The notes beneath the pieces are model-generated. The model did no database searches and was not told the origin of the DNA. It worked only from the letters and a program-made list of their open reading frames with translations. A DNA stretch of 37,043 bases from SAR86 cluster bacterium AG-313-N18 (GTDB lineage: Bacteria > Pseudomonadota > Gammaproteobacteria > Magnimaribacterales > D2472), in the NCBI GenBank assembly GCA_003283765.1, contig QBVY01000010.1:1-37043 (forward strand). The letters run 5' to 3'. Within the stretch, counting starts at the first letter, position 1; every line of letters begins with the position of its first letter. Shown here piece by piece: positions 22,917 to 31,871 of this stretch. Both the position numbers and the translations under genes were made by a program.

Positions 22917-24272
22917 ATGAATGAGATTACCCCTCACCACTTTTCGTCTGAGGATCTGCTTGAAAGGATTCAGGGCAAACAAGTTGAGCCCTCCATCAAC
23001 CAAATTAAGAGAATCTTATCTGGCATGCATCCCTCAGAGGTAGCACATAGCATAGAATCTCTGCCGCCTAAGGAAAGGAAATTTTTGTGGTCACTGATTG
23101 ATACTCAAGATGAGGGAGAGATTATTGCAGAGCTGCATGATGAAATTCAACAAGAGCTTATCTCAGAAATTTCTCCAGAAGAACTAATTGCTATAATTGG
23201 TGACTTAGAGCTTGATGAAATTGTTGACATTCTTCAAATTCTTCCAAATCAAAAAACAAAAAATATATTATCTGCAATGTCACAAAGGGATAGGCAGAGA
23301 ATTCAAGAAGCCCTAGAATATCCAGAGGACTCAGCTGGCGGGCTTATGAATACTGATATTATAAGTGTTAGGCCCAAGCATAACCTCGAAGTTGTCATGA
23401 GATATCTTCGTGCTCAGCGAGAGTTACCAAAAAATACTGATCAAATCTTTGTCGTTTCAAGAGAAAATAAATATTTAGGCTCCTTGCCAATTTCTTTAAT
23501 CGTTGTATCAGATCCTAGTCTCAACGTAAGAGAACTAATGGAAACTGAAACTCAACCATTGGACGCACATTTAAATGATAAGGATGTATCAAGATTATTT
23601 GAACAAAATGATTGGGTATCAGCGCCAGTAATAGATGATGAATCAAAATTGATAGGAAGAATAACTATTGATGATGTTGTTGATGTGATAATGGAAGATG
23701 CAGATCAAAATTTTCTTGGAATGGCTGGTGTTGCTGAGGATACATTTGCTGCGCCAGCAAGAGCTGCAAGAAGTAGAATTTTATGGCTATCAATTAATCT
23801 ACTTACAGCTTTCATAGCATCTATGACAATCAGTTTATTTCAAGCAACAATCGATCAAATTGTATATTTGGCTATTCTGATGCCTATTGTTGCAAGCATG
23901 GGAGGAGTTGCTGGCACTCAAACTTTAACGATTATGATTCGAGGGCTGACACTGCAACAAATCAATAAATCGAATCTAAAATGGTTATATAAAAGAGAAA
24001 TAGCAGTATCAATTGTTAATGGAATCCTACTATCAATCCTAGTTGGCGGAATAACCTATCTCTGGTTTGATAACATCATCATTGCAACTCTTATTTGTGT
24101 CGCTATGGTGATAAACTTAATATTTTCAGCAATTGCAGGCATTTTTATACCTATAATTTTACGAAAATTTAATCAAGATCCAGCGATTGCTGGAAGTGTG
24201 GTTGTAACGACAGTAACTGATGTAATAGGTTTCTTCTCTTTTCTTGGTCTAGCTACTGTATTTCTTGTTTAA
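22917..24272 (+). CDS. mgtE: MgtE family magnesium transporter
   Basis: MgtE is a Mg2+-gated magnesium channel of the inner membrane. The 451-residue product has the cytoplasmic MgtE N domain (residues about 20-130, helical), a pair of CBS domains (about 135-260; contains EYPEDSAGGLMNTD), and five membrane helices from about 285, including the pore region AILMPIVASMGGVAGTQ and the end segment VVVTTVTDVIGFFSFLGLA. In Pseudomonas a gene of this type lies in the same neighbourhood. Its 3' end overlaps that of yhdP by 20 bp. Confidence 0.95.
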   Translation: MNEITPHHFSSEDLLERIQGKQVEPSINQIKRILSGMHPSEVAHSIESLPPKERKFLWSLIDTQDEGEIIAELHDEIQQELISEISPEELIAIIGDLELDEIVDILQILPNQKTKNILSAMSQRDRQRIQEALEYPEDSAGGLMNTDIISVRPKHNLEVVMRYLRAQRELPKNTDQIFVVSRENKYLGSLPISLIVVSDPSLNVRELMETETQPLDAHLNDKDVSRLFEQNDWVSAPVIDDESKLIGRITIDDVVDVIMEDADQNFLGMAGVAEDTFAAPARAARSRILWLSINLLTAFIASMTISLFQATIDQIVYLAILMPIVASMGGVAGTQTLTIMIRGLTLQQINKSNLKWLYKREIAVSIVNGILLSILVGGITYLWFDNIIIATLICVAMVINLIFSAIAGIFIPIILRKFNQDPAIAGSVVVTTVTDVIGFFSFLGLATVFLV

Positions 24273-27200
24273 CTCTTTTTAATTTTGGTTCTGAGATAGT
24301 ACCAAGAACTTCATATTGATAATTAGTAAGGTTATTTATATCTTCTTCAAATATTTCATTTATTACTGCTGAACCAGCAACGGCTGGAAGCCCGCCAAGA
24401 ATTGCAGCATACCATGGTAGATTTTCTCCAACTCGAATCCTCAAATCCAAGTTAAGATCTAAATCATCTAGATTATTTTTAGAGTTTTTATTGATCTGAC
24501 CAACCCACTTCATTTTAGCTGCATTTGTTTCAATGAATAATGGTGATGCAAGCCTAAGCTTTGATTTGCTAAATAATAAATCGCCTTCAACCCTTCCTAA
24601 TTGCGTAGAAGTAAACTCATCAATAGAAAGATCCAAGTTTGCTAGCTTGCCAAGGATATTTCTTAAATTTAGAACACCAAGCAAATTAAGAGCCAGTGAA
24701 TCGGAAATGGAATCTTTGATTACTAAATCTTTCAAAATAAAATTACTCTCTCCCTCTATGTGACTTAAAGTTGAGAGCTTTTTCCATTGAAGATTTACAG
24801 ATCCATTAAAATAAGAAAAATCTGCTAAATCTGTTAAGTATGGAATTTTATTCGAATCTTTAATAAGAAAATCTCCTCTAATTTTATAGAGAGGCTTAGC
24901 CTTGTTAGTTGAAAAATATGCACTTGAAGTATTTTGTAAGGGTTTAATAGAAATTAAATTCGAAGTTAATTTAATGTTATTGGCTGAAAAATTCTTTTGA
25001 TCATTTATAAGATAAACGTCAAGATCTTTGATCTTAAGTTTGCTAAAAGAAGAATTTTTTACGATAAGTCTTGAATTTATTGTAATATCAGAGCTTGATT
25101 GAGACGAATTAATAAATGCTATATCAGGAATAGTAGAGTCCTTTATTTCTATTCTTATAAAACTTGTCTGATCCATCTTGAAATTTAAATTTAGGTTATC
25201 TGCAATTAAATTTCCCCTAATTTCAGAGTTGTTAAAATCAAATAACCCGGAAAGTTCAGAAAAATTATTATTAAAAAATTTAAAATTTTTAACATCAAAG
25301 GCTAATTTATTGAATTTTAATAACGTTGGCTCCTGGTTAGAAGGCAAAAAAGAAATTAATTGCTTGTTATCAATAAATTGCAAAGAGAGATATATATTTA
25401 ATCCAGACTCAACATTAAAATCTTTGTAGAGATCAGGAAGTTTTTTACCTATTGAAATGTATCCATTATATTTTTTAAGATCTTTAATATGCATATCTAA
25501 CTTTTGATTCCTAATTTTCAGTGATGGATTTGAAAAATTGGTAATTAGAATTTCTGTGGGCAATCTTATTAACTTATTTTTTGAAAGCTCATTAAACGGT
25601 GAATTTAGTTCAATATTTTTTAGATCAGAGTTTACTCTTAATACCGGCAGAGAATCTTTTTGAATATTCAGGTCTATCTTAAAAAAATCATCGCCAGAAA
25701 CTTGAAGATACGATGAATCTTCAATGAAATTCTCTGGATCTAAATTGATATCCCCAGAGAAAGTTAAATCATATTTTTTTATTAAGCCTGAGCCCAAAAG
25801 ATTAACCAACATTTCCTTTTCCATAAATATTGATGGTAGTAATCCATGGATTAGATCTAAGTCAATAATAAAGATGTTCGCCTTATCAAATTGAATCTTG
25901 TGAGACTGTAATATTGGTAAAAAAAATTTTTTTGTTTTTACTGAAATAGCATTATTGAATTTCAAATCTGATAGCAATATTTGGCCTTTATGCAATGCGT
26001 GTAAGTCAGGCAAATTAAAGCTTTCATCTCCTAGACTTAATACACTCTTCAGATCAATTGATTTCACATCATGTTGAGAATAAAAACTGAGCTTTTGAGT
26101 TTTATAATTAATTGACCCATAGACCTTATCATAGGAAAAATTTGAGACTTTTCCGGAAGGAGAAAAAATATATAGATTTTCACTATCAGCCTCAATTATT
26201 GGTCTATTGAAATCAATTTGTGAATCTTCGTTAAGCGCTAATTTTGCTTCATTGATTAATATTTTTGTTTTCAAATATGCCCTAAGGCCAGTTCTGGGGA
26301 TAGAATAATTTAAATAAATTGAATTTTTACTTCCAAAGTTAATACTTGTATCTATATAGGTGCTCGCCCCCCTCAAGGATTTTGGAAGCGAAAATGTAAT
26401 TAAGTCTTTTGAAATATCACTTCCTTTAAGCTCCACAGATAAAGTATTTATTAGCTCAGGATTTACCCTCAAAGCAAGATCAATCCCAGAAGATTTATTT
26501 TTAATACGAGCTTTTAAATCAAACGCAGTGCCAGAAAAAATTCCCATCCCAGAAATTGATGCTGGAATAAAATTTTGATTATAATTTTTTAATATGGAGT
26601 AATCGGAATTTACTAAAAATTTTATATTGTTTCCATAACCAGAAAATTGTCCGCTAAGATTATTAATTTCCTTAAAATAAATATTATTAAGATCTAGGTC
26701 CTGAACAAATCCTGAATATTTTGGAAGAAAAGCATCGAATGATATAAAAAAATCTTCAATAACTAAATTAGAGATCTTCAATGCTTTGCTTTGTAAAAGC
26801 TGATTTGAAAGAAAAAATCTTGGAACTGCTAGAGCTTTTTTATGAAGGTTAATTTGAATGGGATGCTCTTCATCTATTATTGGATGCAAAAATTCAGTTA
26901 ATTTTAATGTGCCTATATTTTCTTTAGACTGGAAATGAAAAGAACCTTTATTTTGATTAATTGATAATGATTGAAGAATTAAGTTATTGGACTTAAAAGA
27001 ACCTTTAATATTTGATTGGTTAGACTGCAATTCACCAATTGCATTTAGCTGGAATGCAAAATCTTTTATGGGCAAAGCATTAGAAGCTGGAATGAAATTA
27101 AGCCACTCATATGAATGAAGATTTAATGAAAAGCGATAAGAACTCTCAAAACCATCAACAGCAATAGTACTCAATTTATTGTTATGGAAAAAACTAAGTT

Positions 27201-27693
27201 GACCAGAAATTGATCTTGAAAAGTCTCCAAAAAGATTGCCATTGATTTCAAATATTGAATCATCTCTTTGGTATATAAACTTTTCAAATGACAGCAAAAT
27301 TTCATCACTAAAATTAACAATTGAACTTGGAGATGAATTGCTGTTTTGTATCTTTGAATTATCTAAGTATCCGTCTTTTATAACGATCTTATTGATATTA
27401 AAAAAGTTGAAAAGATTTTGGGGTTTCAAAGACAGTCCTAGCTCTAATTTTTTGGCCTGAATTAGCACTCTATCATTGTGCAATATATAAATATTACTAA
27501 AGATTAAATTTCTATTTAAAACATTTCCAGAACTTTGAAGTTTAGAAAACTCTATTGAATGAGTGGTTAGAATATGCCGATCAATAACTTCAATTATGCT
27601 CAAAGGAGAGAAAGCTAGGATTGTAAGAAAGAAGAAAAATATCCAACTGATAATGCCTAGGCAAATTGAAGAGATGCTCAATAGCTTTTTCAT
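24253..27693 (-). CDS. yhdP: YhdP, AsmA-like envelope lipid transport protein
   Basis: YhdP belongs to the AsmA-like group of long bridge proteins that help carry phospholipids to the outer membrane. The 1146-residue product has one N-terminal membrane segment (about residues 5-32), a very long repetitive beta-strand body, and a conserved C-terminal AsmA-like domain with SLALNLLGVLNLRNILG, LTSPLFIETNAA-like (here RLASPLFIETNAAKMKWVG) and the WYAAILGGLPAVAGSAV segment near the end. E. coli YhdP is 1266. It follows mreD by 3 bp, so it is in the mreBCD transcription unit. Confidence 0.92.
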   Translation of the reverse strand: MKKLLSISSICLGIISWIFFFFLTILAFSPLSIIEVIDRHILTTHSIEFSKLQSSGNVLNRNLIFSNIYILHNDRVLIQAKKLELGLSLKPQNLFNFFNINKIVIKDGYLDNSKIQNSNSSPSSIVNFSDEILLSFEKFIYQRDDSIFEINGNLFGDFSRSISGQLSFFHNNKLSTIAVDGFESSYRFSLNLHSYEWLNFIPASNALPIKDFAFQLNAIGELQSNQSNIKGSFKSNNLILQSLSINQNKGSFHFQSKENIGTLKLTEFLHPIIDEEHPIQINLHKKALAVPRFFLSNQLLQSKALKISNLVIEDFFISFDAFLPKYSGFVQDLDLNNIYFKEINNLSGQFSGYGNNIKFLVNSDYSILKNYNQNFIPASISGMGIFSGTAFDLKARIKNKSSGIDLALRVNPELINTLSVELKGSDISKDLITFSLPKSLRGASTYIDTSINFGSKNSIYLNYSIPRTGLRAYLKTKILINEAKLALNEDSQIDFNRPIIEADSENLYIFSPSGKVSNFSYDKVYGSINYKTQKLSFYSQHDVKSIDLKSVLSLGDESFNLPDLHALHKGQILLSDLKFNNAISVKTKKFFLPILQSHKIQFDKANIFIIDLDLIHGLLPSIFMEKEMLVNLLGSGLIKKYDLTFSGDINLDPENFIEDSSYLQVSGDDFFKIDLNIQKDSLPVLRVNSDLKNIELNSPFNELSKNKLIRLPTEILITNFSNPSLKIRNQKLDMHIKDLKKYNGYISIGKKLPDLYKDFNVESGLNIYLSLQFIDNKQLISFLPSNQEPTLLKFNKLAFDVKNFKFFNNNFSELSGLFDFNNSEIRGNLIADNLNLNFKMDQTSFIRIEIKDSTIPDIAFINSSQSSSDITINSRLIVKNSSFSKLKIKDLDVYLINDQKNFSANNIKLTSNLISIKPLQNTSSAYFSTNKAKPLYKIRGDFLIKDSNKIPYLTDLADFSYFNGSVNLQWKKLSTLSHIEGESNFILKDLVIKDSISDSLALNLLGVLNLRNILGKLANLDLSIDEFTSTQLGRVEGDLLFSKSKLRLASPLFIETNAAKMKWVGQINKNSKNNLDDLDLNLDLRIRVGENLPWYAAILGGLPAVAGSAVINEIFEEDINNLTNYQYEVLGTISEPKLKRVKQEIQ

Positions 27694-27696
27694 ATT

Positions 27697-28191
27697 CTAA
27701 AAAATACTTCTTCGAAAAGCTCTCATAATGAAATAAAGCCCTACCCATAAGACAGCATTAATTAGAAAGCTGAGTATTAAGACAAGATAAGAGTAATTAT
27801 AGGGAGATAGCAAAAGGTACTTACATGCTGTGTAGAATGTAGACGAGCCTGAGAAGAAAACCGATAACTGAAAATAAGAAAAAATTCTAAAACGAAAAAC
27901 ATATAAGTGAATGATGTAAGAGGTTGCGATAAAAAAAAGCATATTGAAACCAATCACATTGGAAAAAAGCAAATCAGCAACTAGCCCGTAAAATAATGCT
28001 GCTGAGCTATGCAATTTCTCTGGCATTGCAAAAACCCAATATGTGAAAATTAAAAAACCAAAATTTAATTCCAAAAATAATTTTATAGTTAGGGGATTCA
28101 AAGAATCATCTAACCAAAATCCTAAAATAATAGTTGAAAGAATGATTAGGTGATTGCTAAATTTCATCAGCTTCTTCACCCATAATCCCAT
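27697..28191 (-). CDS. mreD: MreD, rod-shape membrane protein
   Basis: MreD is an inner membrane protein that works with MreB, MreC and RodA in side-wall synthesis. The product of 164 residues is almost entirely hydrophobic, with five or six membrane segments and the FYGLVADLLFSNVIGFNMLFF motif typical of the family. I chose ATG at 28191, which has GAGGA about 8 bp upstream; an ATG at 28167 (156 residues) and a TTG at 28206 are alternatives. It overlaps mreC by 35 bp. Confidence 0.88.
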   Translation of the reverse strand: MGLWVKKLMKFSNHLIILSTIILGFWLDDSLNPLTIKLFLELNFGFLIFTYWVFAMPEKLHSSAALFYGLVADLLFSNVIGFNMLFFIATSYIIHLYVFRFRIFSYFQLSVFFSGSSTFYTACKYLLLSPYNYSYLVLILSFLINAVLWVGLYFIMRAFRRSIF

Positions 28192-28999
28192 AGAAGGTTT
28201 CCTCAAGGGGGTTTGCTTTTAAGGTTATTAAAACCTCGACCTCATCAATTGAAAATGAATCGATAGCTGAGATAAACCCAATTTCTATATCTTTCAAAAA
28301 AATGCCGCCTAATCCAGATGTATAGACAGTATCACCAATTTGATAATTAAAATTTTTGTTAGTTTTATTTACCTTGCAAGAAATCAACATTGGCTTACCT
28401 TTGCCCTTAGCATCACAATACAAAAAATTCGATTTGATGGGTAATACGTGATTGAAATCAGAGAAAAGAATCACTTCAATAAAATTTAAATAGCTATCTT
28501 TTATTTGGCCTATAAATGATTCGCCTGCAAAGACTGGAGAATTTTTGCCTACTGAAACATTTTCATCATTTCGTAAAAAAATTCTATGCGTTGAGCAACA
28601 AAGATAGTTTCGCAAATCTATTGAAGCTATTTCATAAATAGCAACATCCTTATTTTTAAGCGAGTTAATCAAATCCTTGTGAAAATTAATAATTTGGATC
28701 TTCTCTTGATTATCCTTTTTATTAATAAAGTCCGTTGTTCTGATTTTGAGAATTTGTTCTTTGAGTTCCTTATTCTCTTGTATAAGGTTCTTATTTGCAT
28801 GAAAAGAAGAAAATGTTGCACTGATGCCTTCGAATATCCCTCTGGAAATCATTTGAGCATAAAGGGTAGAAGCTGTAACAAAACCCCTCAGAGGAGCAAA
28901 CGCTCCATAGCTAATATCGCTGAATAACAATAATGCTGAGAGAAAAAAGCTAATTGCGTAATTTCTTACGGGAGTATATGTAGGCGTAGATCTCGCCAT
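28157..28999 (-). CDS. mreC: MreC, rod-shape periplasmic scaffold
   Basis: MreC links MreB to PBP2 and RodA. The 280-residue product has a short cytoplasmic N-terminus, one membrane segment (about residues 12-31), a coiled-coil (residues about 65-105, ENKELKEQILKIR), and the beta-barrel domains ending with the DTVYTSGLGGIFLKDIEIGFI segment. It follows mreB at 10 bp. Confidence 0.93.
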   Translation of the reverse strand: MARSTPTYTPVRNYAISFFLSALLLFSDISYGAFAPLRGFVTASTLYAQMISRGIFEGISATFSSFHANKNLIQENKELKEQILKIRTTDFINKKDNQEKIQIINFHKDLINSLKNKDVAIYEIASIDLRNYLCCSTHRIFLRNDENVSVGKNSPVFAGESFIGQIKDSYLNFIEVILFSDFNHVLPIKSNFLYCDAKGKGKPMLISCKVNKTNKNFNYQIGDTVYTSGLGGIFLKDIEIGFISAIDSFSIDEVEVLITLKANPLEETFYGIMGEEADEI

Positions 29000-29009
29000 A
29001 TTCAGTTAA

Positions 29010-30059
29010 TTATTCTGTTGAAAGTAAATCAATATTGTACTTGTCAATAATTTCAAGAGCCTTACCACCGCCTCTTGCTACACATGTTAATGGGTCTTCG
29101 GCGCAAATCACAGGAATTCCAGTAGAAGAAGAAATTAATTTATCTAAATCTCTCATCAAAGCCCCTCCTCCTGTAAGAACAATACCTCTTTCCGCTATGT
29201 CTGCTGCAAGCTCTGGTGGAGAAAGCTCAAGAGCGTTTCTGATAGCCCTTACCATCCCAGATAAAGGATCTCTCATTGCTTCATATACTTGAGAGCTTTT
29301 TAATGTAAAAGTTTCCGGGATTCCTTCAGCTAAATTACGCCCAGTTACATTCATTTCTAGATCCTCAGAATCAGGAGATGCGCAACCAATGGTATGTTTA
29401 ATTTTTTCAGCAGTTGATTCTCCAATAACGCAACCATAGTTCCTTCTAACCCAAGAAGTGATTGAACTGTCCATGAGATCGCCACCAATTTTTACTGACT
29501 CAGCATATACAACACCATTGAGAGAAAGAATTGCGATTTCGGAAGTTCCCCCTCCAATATCAACAACCATATTACCGTTAGCCTCTTCAACGGGAAGACC
29601 TGCACCAATAGCAGCAGCCATTGGCTCCTCTATTAATTTTACATCTCTTGCTCCAGCACCCAAGACAGACTCTCTAATAGCCCTTCTTTCAACCTGTGTA
29701 GATCTACAAGGAACACACACAAGAACTCTTGGGCTCGGTTTAATAAATCTTTGCTCATGAACCTTTGCTATAAAATGTTGGAGCATTTTTTCTGTGACTT
29801 GAAAGTCAGCAATTACTCCCTCTGATAAAGGTCTAATAGCTTTAATATTGCCAGGCGTTCTTCCAAGCATTTTTTTAGCCTCATGCCCAACCGCAACAAC
29901 TGTTTTTTGACCTCTGCTTTCACGAATTGCCACCACAGACGGCTCATTAAGTACTATTCCTATGTCCTTCGTATAAATTAATGTATTCGCAGTACCTAAA
30001 TCTATTGATAAATCATTAGAAAATAAGCCTCGAACAGTTTTAAATAGGTTGAAATCCAC
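29010..30059 (-). CDS. mreB: MreB, actin-like rod-shape determinant
   Basis: MreB filaments orient side-wall peptidoglycan synthesis. The 349-residue product has the actin-fold phosphate loops [11 protein letters not shown] and [12 protein letters not shown], the adenosine motif [13 protein letters not shown], and near-universal identity features such as [15 protein letters not shown] and [18 protein letters not shown]. The start is GTG at 30059, with GGGA about 9 bp upstream. It heads the mreB-mreC-mreD-yhdP unit and diverges from gatC across a 73 bp gap. Confidence 0.97.
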   Translation of the reverse strand: MDFNLFKTVRGLFSNDLSIDLGTANTLIYTKDIGIVLNEPSVVAIRESRGQKTVVAVGHEAKKMLGRTPGNIKAIRPLSEGVIADFQVTEKMLQHFIAKVHEQRFIKPSPRVLVCVPCRSTQVERRAIRESVLGAGARDVKLIEEPMAAAIGAGLPVEEANGNMVVDIGGGTSEIAILSLNGVVYAESVKIGGDLMDSSITSWVRRNYGCVIGESTAEKIKHTIGCASPDSEDLEMNVTGRNLAEGIPETFTLKSSQVYEAMRDPLSGMVRAIRNALELSPPELAADIAERGIVLTGGGALMRDLDKLISSSTGIPVICAEDPLTCVARGGGKALEIIDKYNIDLLSTE

Positions 30060-30132
30060 TATGATATTCCCTGTAAATTCATTTTAAGATGCTTTTAGTT
30101 TAATATTGCGCATCAGAAATAAATAATATCAT
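30060..30132 (+). other. Divergent promoter gap mreB/gatC
   Basis: This 73 bp AT-rich spacer must hold promoters for both gatCAB and mreBCD-yhdP. Minus-strand TAAAAT (5 of 6) could be the mreB -10; plus-strand TAATAT (30101-30106) could be the gatC -10. No convincing -35 is seen for either. Confidence 0.3.
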
Positions 30133-30414
30133 ATGGACCAAGAAACAGTCAGAACTATTTGCTATCTAGCAAGGCTTGAAATAGATCAAAAGAAGTCTAA
30201 TAAAATACAAAAAGATCTTGAGACTATTATAGAGCTTATTGGAGGCTTGCAAACTATTGATACTTTAGACATTGAGCCTCTTTATAACCCACTTGAGATG
30301 ACAGCCTCCACCCATGAAGACATCGTTAACTCTGATAATGAAAAAGAAAAATTTCTGAAAAATGCGCCTGCATCAAATGAGGACTACTTTCTTGTGCCGA
30401 GAGTTGTTGAATGA
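30133..30414 (+). CDS. gatC: Asp/Glu-tRNA(Asn/Gln) amidotransferase subunit C
   Basis: GatC stabilises the GatA-GatB complex, which makes Gln-tRNA and/or Asn-tRNA by amidating mischarged Glu-tRNA(Gln) or Asp-tRNA(Asn). The 93-residue product has the family start TVRTICYLARLEI, the LETIIELIGGLQTIDTLDIEPLYNP pattern, and the ending YFLVPRVVE. It overlaps gatA by 4 bp. Confidence 0.95.
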   Translation: MDQETVRTICYLARLEIDQKKSNKIQKDLETIIELIGGLQTIDTLDIEPLYNPLEMTASTHEDIVNSDNEKEKFLKNAPASNEDYFLVPRVVE

Positions 30415-31871
30415 GCATACAATTCAAATCTATTGTTGAGCTTCGAGGAATGCTTGATGAAAAGTTAATTTCTGCTTCAGAACTAACCCAAGAAACCCTT
30501 CAGCTGGCTAAAAAATACCAAGAATTAAATTGTTTTGTAACAATGAATGATGAAGTTGCAACTAAAAAAGCTAGCGGTATTATCCCTAGTGATGAGATCT
30601 CTTCATGGCTTGAAGGAATGCCGTTAGCGCAAAAAGATTTATTCTGCACAAAGGGTCTAAGAACAACTTGCTCCTCTAAAATCCTTGCAGATTTTATTCC
30701 TCCATATACCGCAACAGCTGTTGAAAAACTTGAGGATGCTGGTGCCATTACAATCGGTAAAACAAACATGGATGAGTTTGCAATGGGCTCCTCCAATGAA
30801 ACAAGCTTTTTTGGCAATGTTCACAACCCTTGGAAGAAGGGATATGTCCCAGGTGGAAGCTCAGGCGGATCAGCTGCAGCGGTTGCTGCCGGGATTGTGC
30901 CAGCTGCAACTGGAACAGACACAGGAGGATCAATTCGTCAGCCTGCTGCACATTGTGGGATCACAGGATTAAAACCAACCTATGGTAGAGTTTCAAGATG
31001 GGGAATGATTGCATTTGCTTCAAGTCTTGATCAAGCAGGACCACTAGCTAGAACTGCTGAAGACTGCGCTATATTGTTAAATTCAATGTCTGGATATGAC
31101 TCAAAAGATACCACTTCATTAAACTCAGATGTTCCTGATTTTCTAGCGAATATTAATCAACCTATTGATGGCGTAAAAATAGGAATTATCAAAGAATTTA
31201 ATCTAGGTGAGTTAGATTCTGAAGTTCAAGCTCGATTTGAAGAGTCTATAAAAACTTATGAAAAGCTAGGGGCACAGTTTGTAGAAGTTTCACTTCCAAA
31301 TATTTCAGCCTCTGTTCCAACATACTACTCAATTGCTCCAGCTGAATGCTCATCAAATTTATCAAGATTTGATGGTGTCCGTTTTGGGCATAGAGCAGAA
31401 AATACTGATGATTTAAATGATCTTTACATTAAATCAAGAAGTGAAGGCTTTGGGGATGAGGTCAAACGCAGAATTTTAATTGGCACATATGCATTGTCCG
31501 CAGGCTATTATGATGCTTACTACAAAAAGGCACAACAAGTTAGAAGACTAATTAAGAATGATTTCGATCATGTGTTTCAATCCGTTGATATTTTAATGAC
31601 GCCTACCTCACCTAACACTGCTTTCAAATTTGGAAGTAAGGGTACGCAGAATCCTGTTGAGCTTTACCTTGAGGATCTTTTTACAATTTCATCTAATTTG
31701 GCAGGCTTGCCTGCGATTTCTATTCCACATGGACAAGTTAACTCACTCCCTGCTGGACTGCAATTAATTGGAAATTTTCTAAAAGAAGATCAACTTCTTA
31801 ATGCTGCTCATCTTTTTCAGAAAAACTCAGACTTTCATCTTGCCCAACCTAACTTAGAGGATTTTTCATGA
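30411..31871 (+). CDS. gatA: Asp/Glu-tRNA amidotransferase subunit A
   Basis: GatA is the glutaminase of GatCAB, releasing ammonia that is channelled to GatB. The 486-residue product has the amidase signature: catalytic Lys in LAQKDLFC, the cis-Ser in PGGSSGGSAAAVAAG, and the nucleophilic Ser in TGTDTGGSIRQPAA. Length fits the family. It overlaps gatB by 4 bp (ATGA). Confidence 0.97.
   Translation: MSIQFKSIVELRGMLDEKLISASELTQETLQLAKKYQELNCFVTMNDEVATKKASGIIPSDEISSWLEGMPLAQKDLFCTKGLRTTCSSKILADFIPPYTATAVEKLEDAGAITIGKTNMDEFAMGSSNETSFFGNVHNPWKKGYVPGGSSGGSAAAVAAGIVPAATGTDTGGSIRQPAAHCGITGLKPTYGRVSRWGMIAFASSLDQAGPLARTAEDCAILLNSMSGYDSKDTTSLNSDVPDFLANINQPIDGVKIGIIKEFNLGELDSEVQARFEESIKTYEKLGAQFVEVSLPNISASVPTYYSIAPAECSSNLSRFDGVRFGHRAENTDDLNDLYIKSRSEGFGDEVKRRILIGTYALSAGYYDAYYKKAQQVRRLIKNDFDHVFQSVDILMTPTSPNTAFKFGSKGTQNPVELYLEDLFTISSNLAGLPAISIPHGQVNSLPAGLQLIGNFLKEDQLLNAAHLFQKNSDFHLAQPNLEDFS

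Noticed and set aside
24253-27693. Large protein as an adhesin or secreted repeat protein
   Set aside because: The N-terminal anchor, AsmA-like C-terminal domain and position after mreD identify YhdP.
29458-29760. Plus-strand open frame of 100 codons inside mreB
   Set aside because: It is antisense to the most conserved part of mreB and reflects codon bias of that gene; no start signal or family match.
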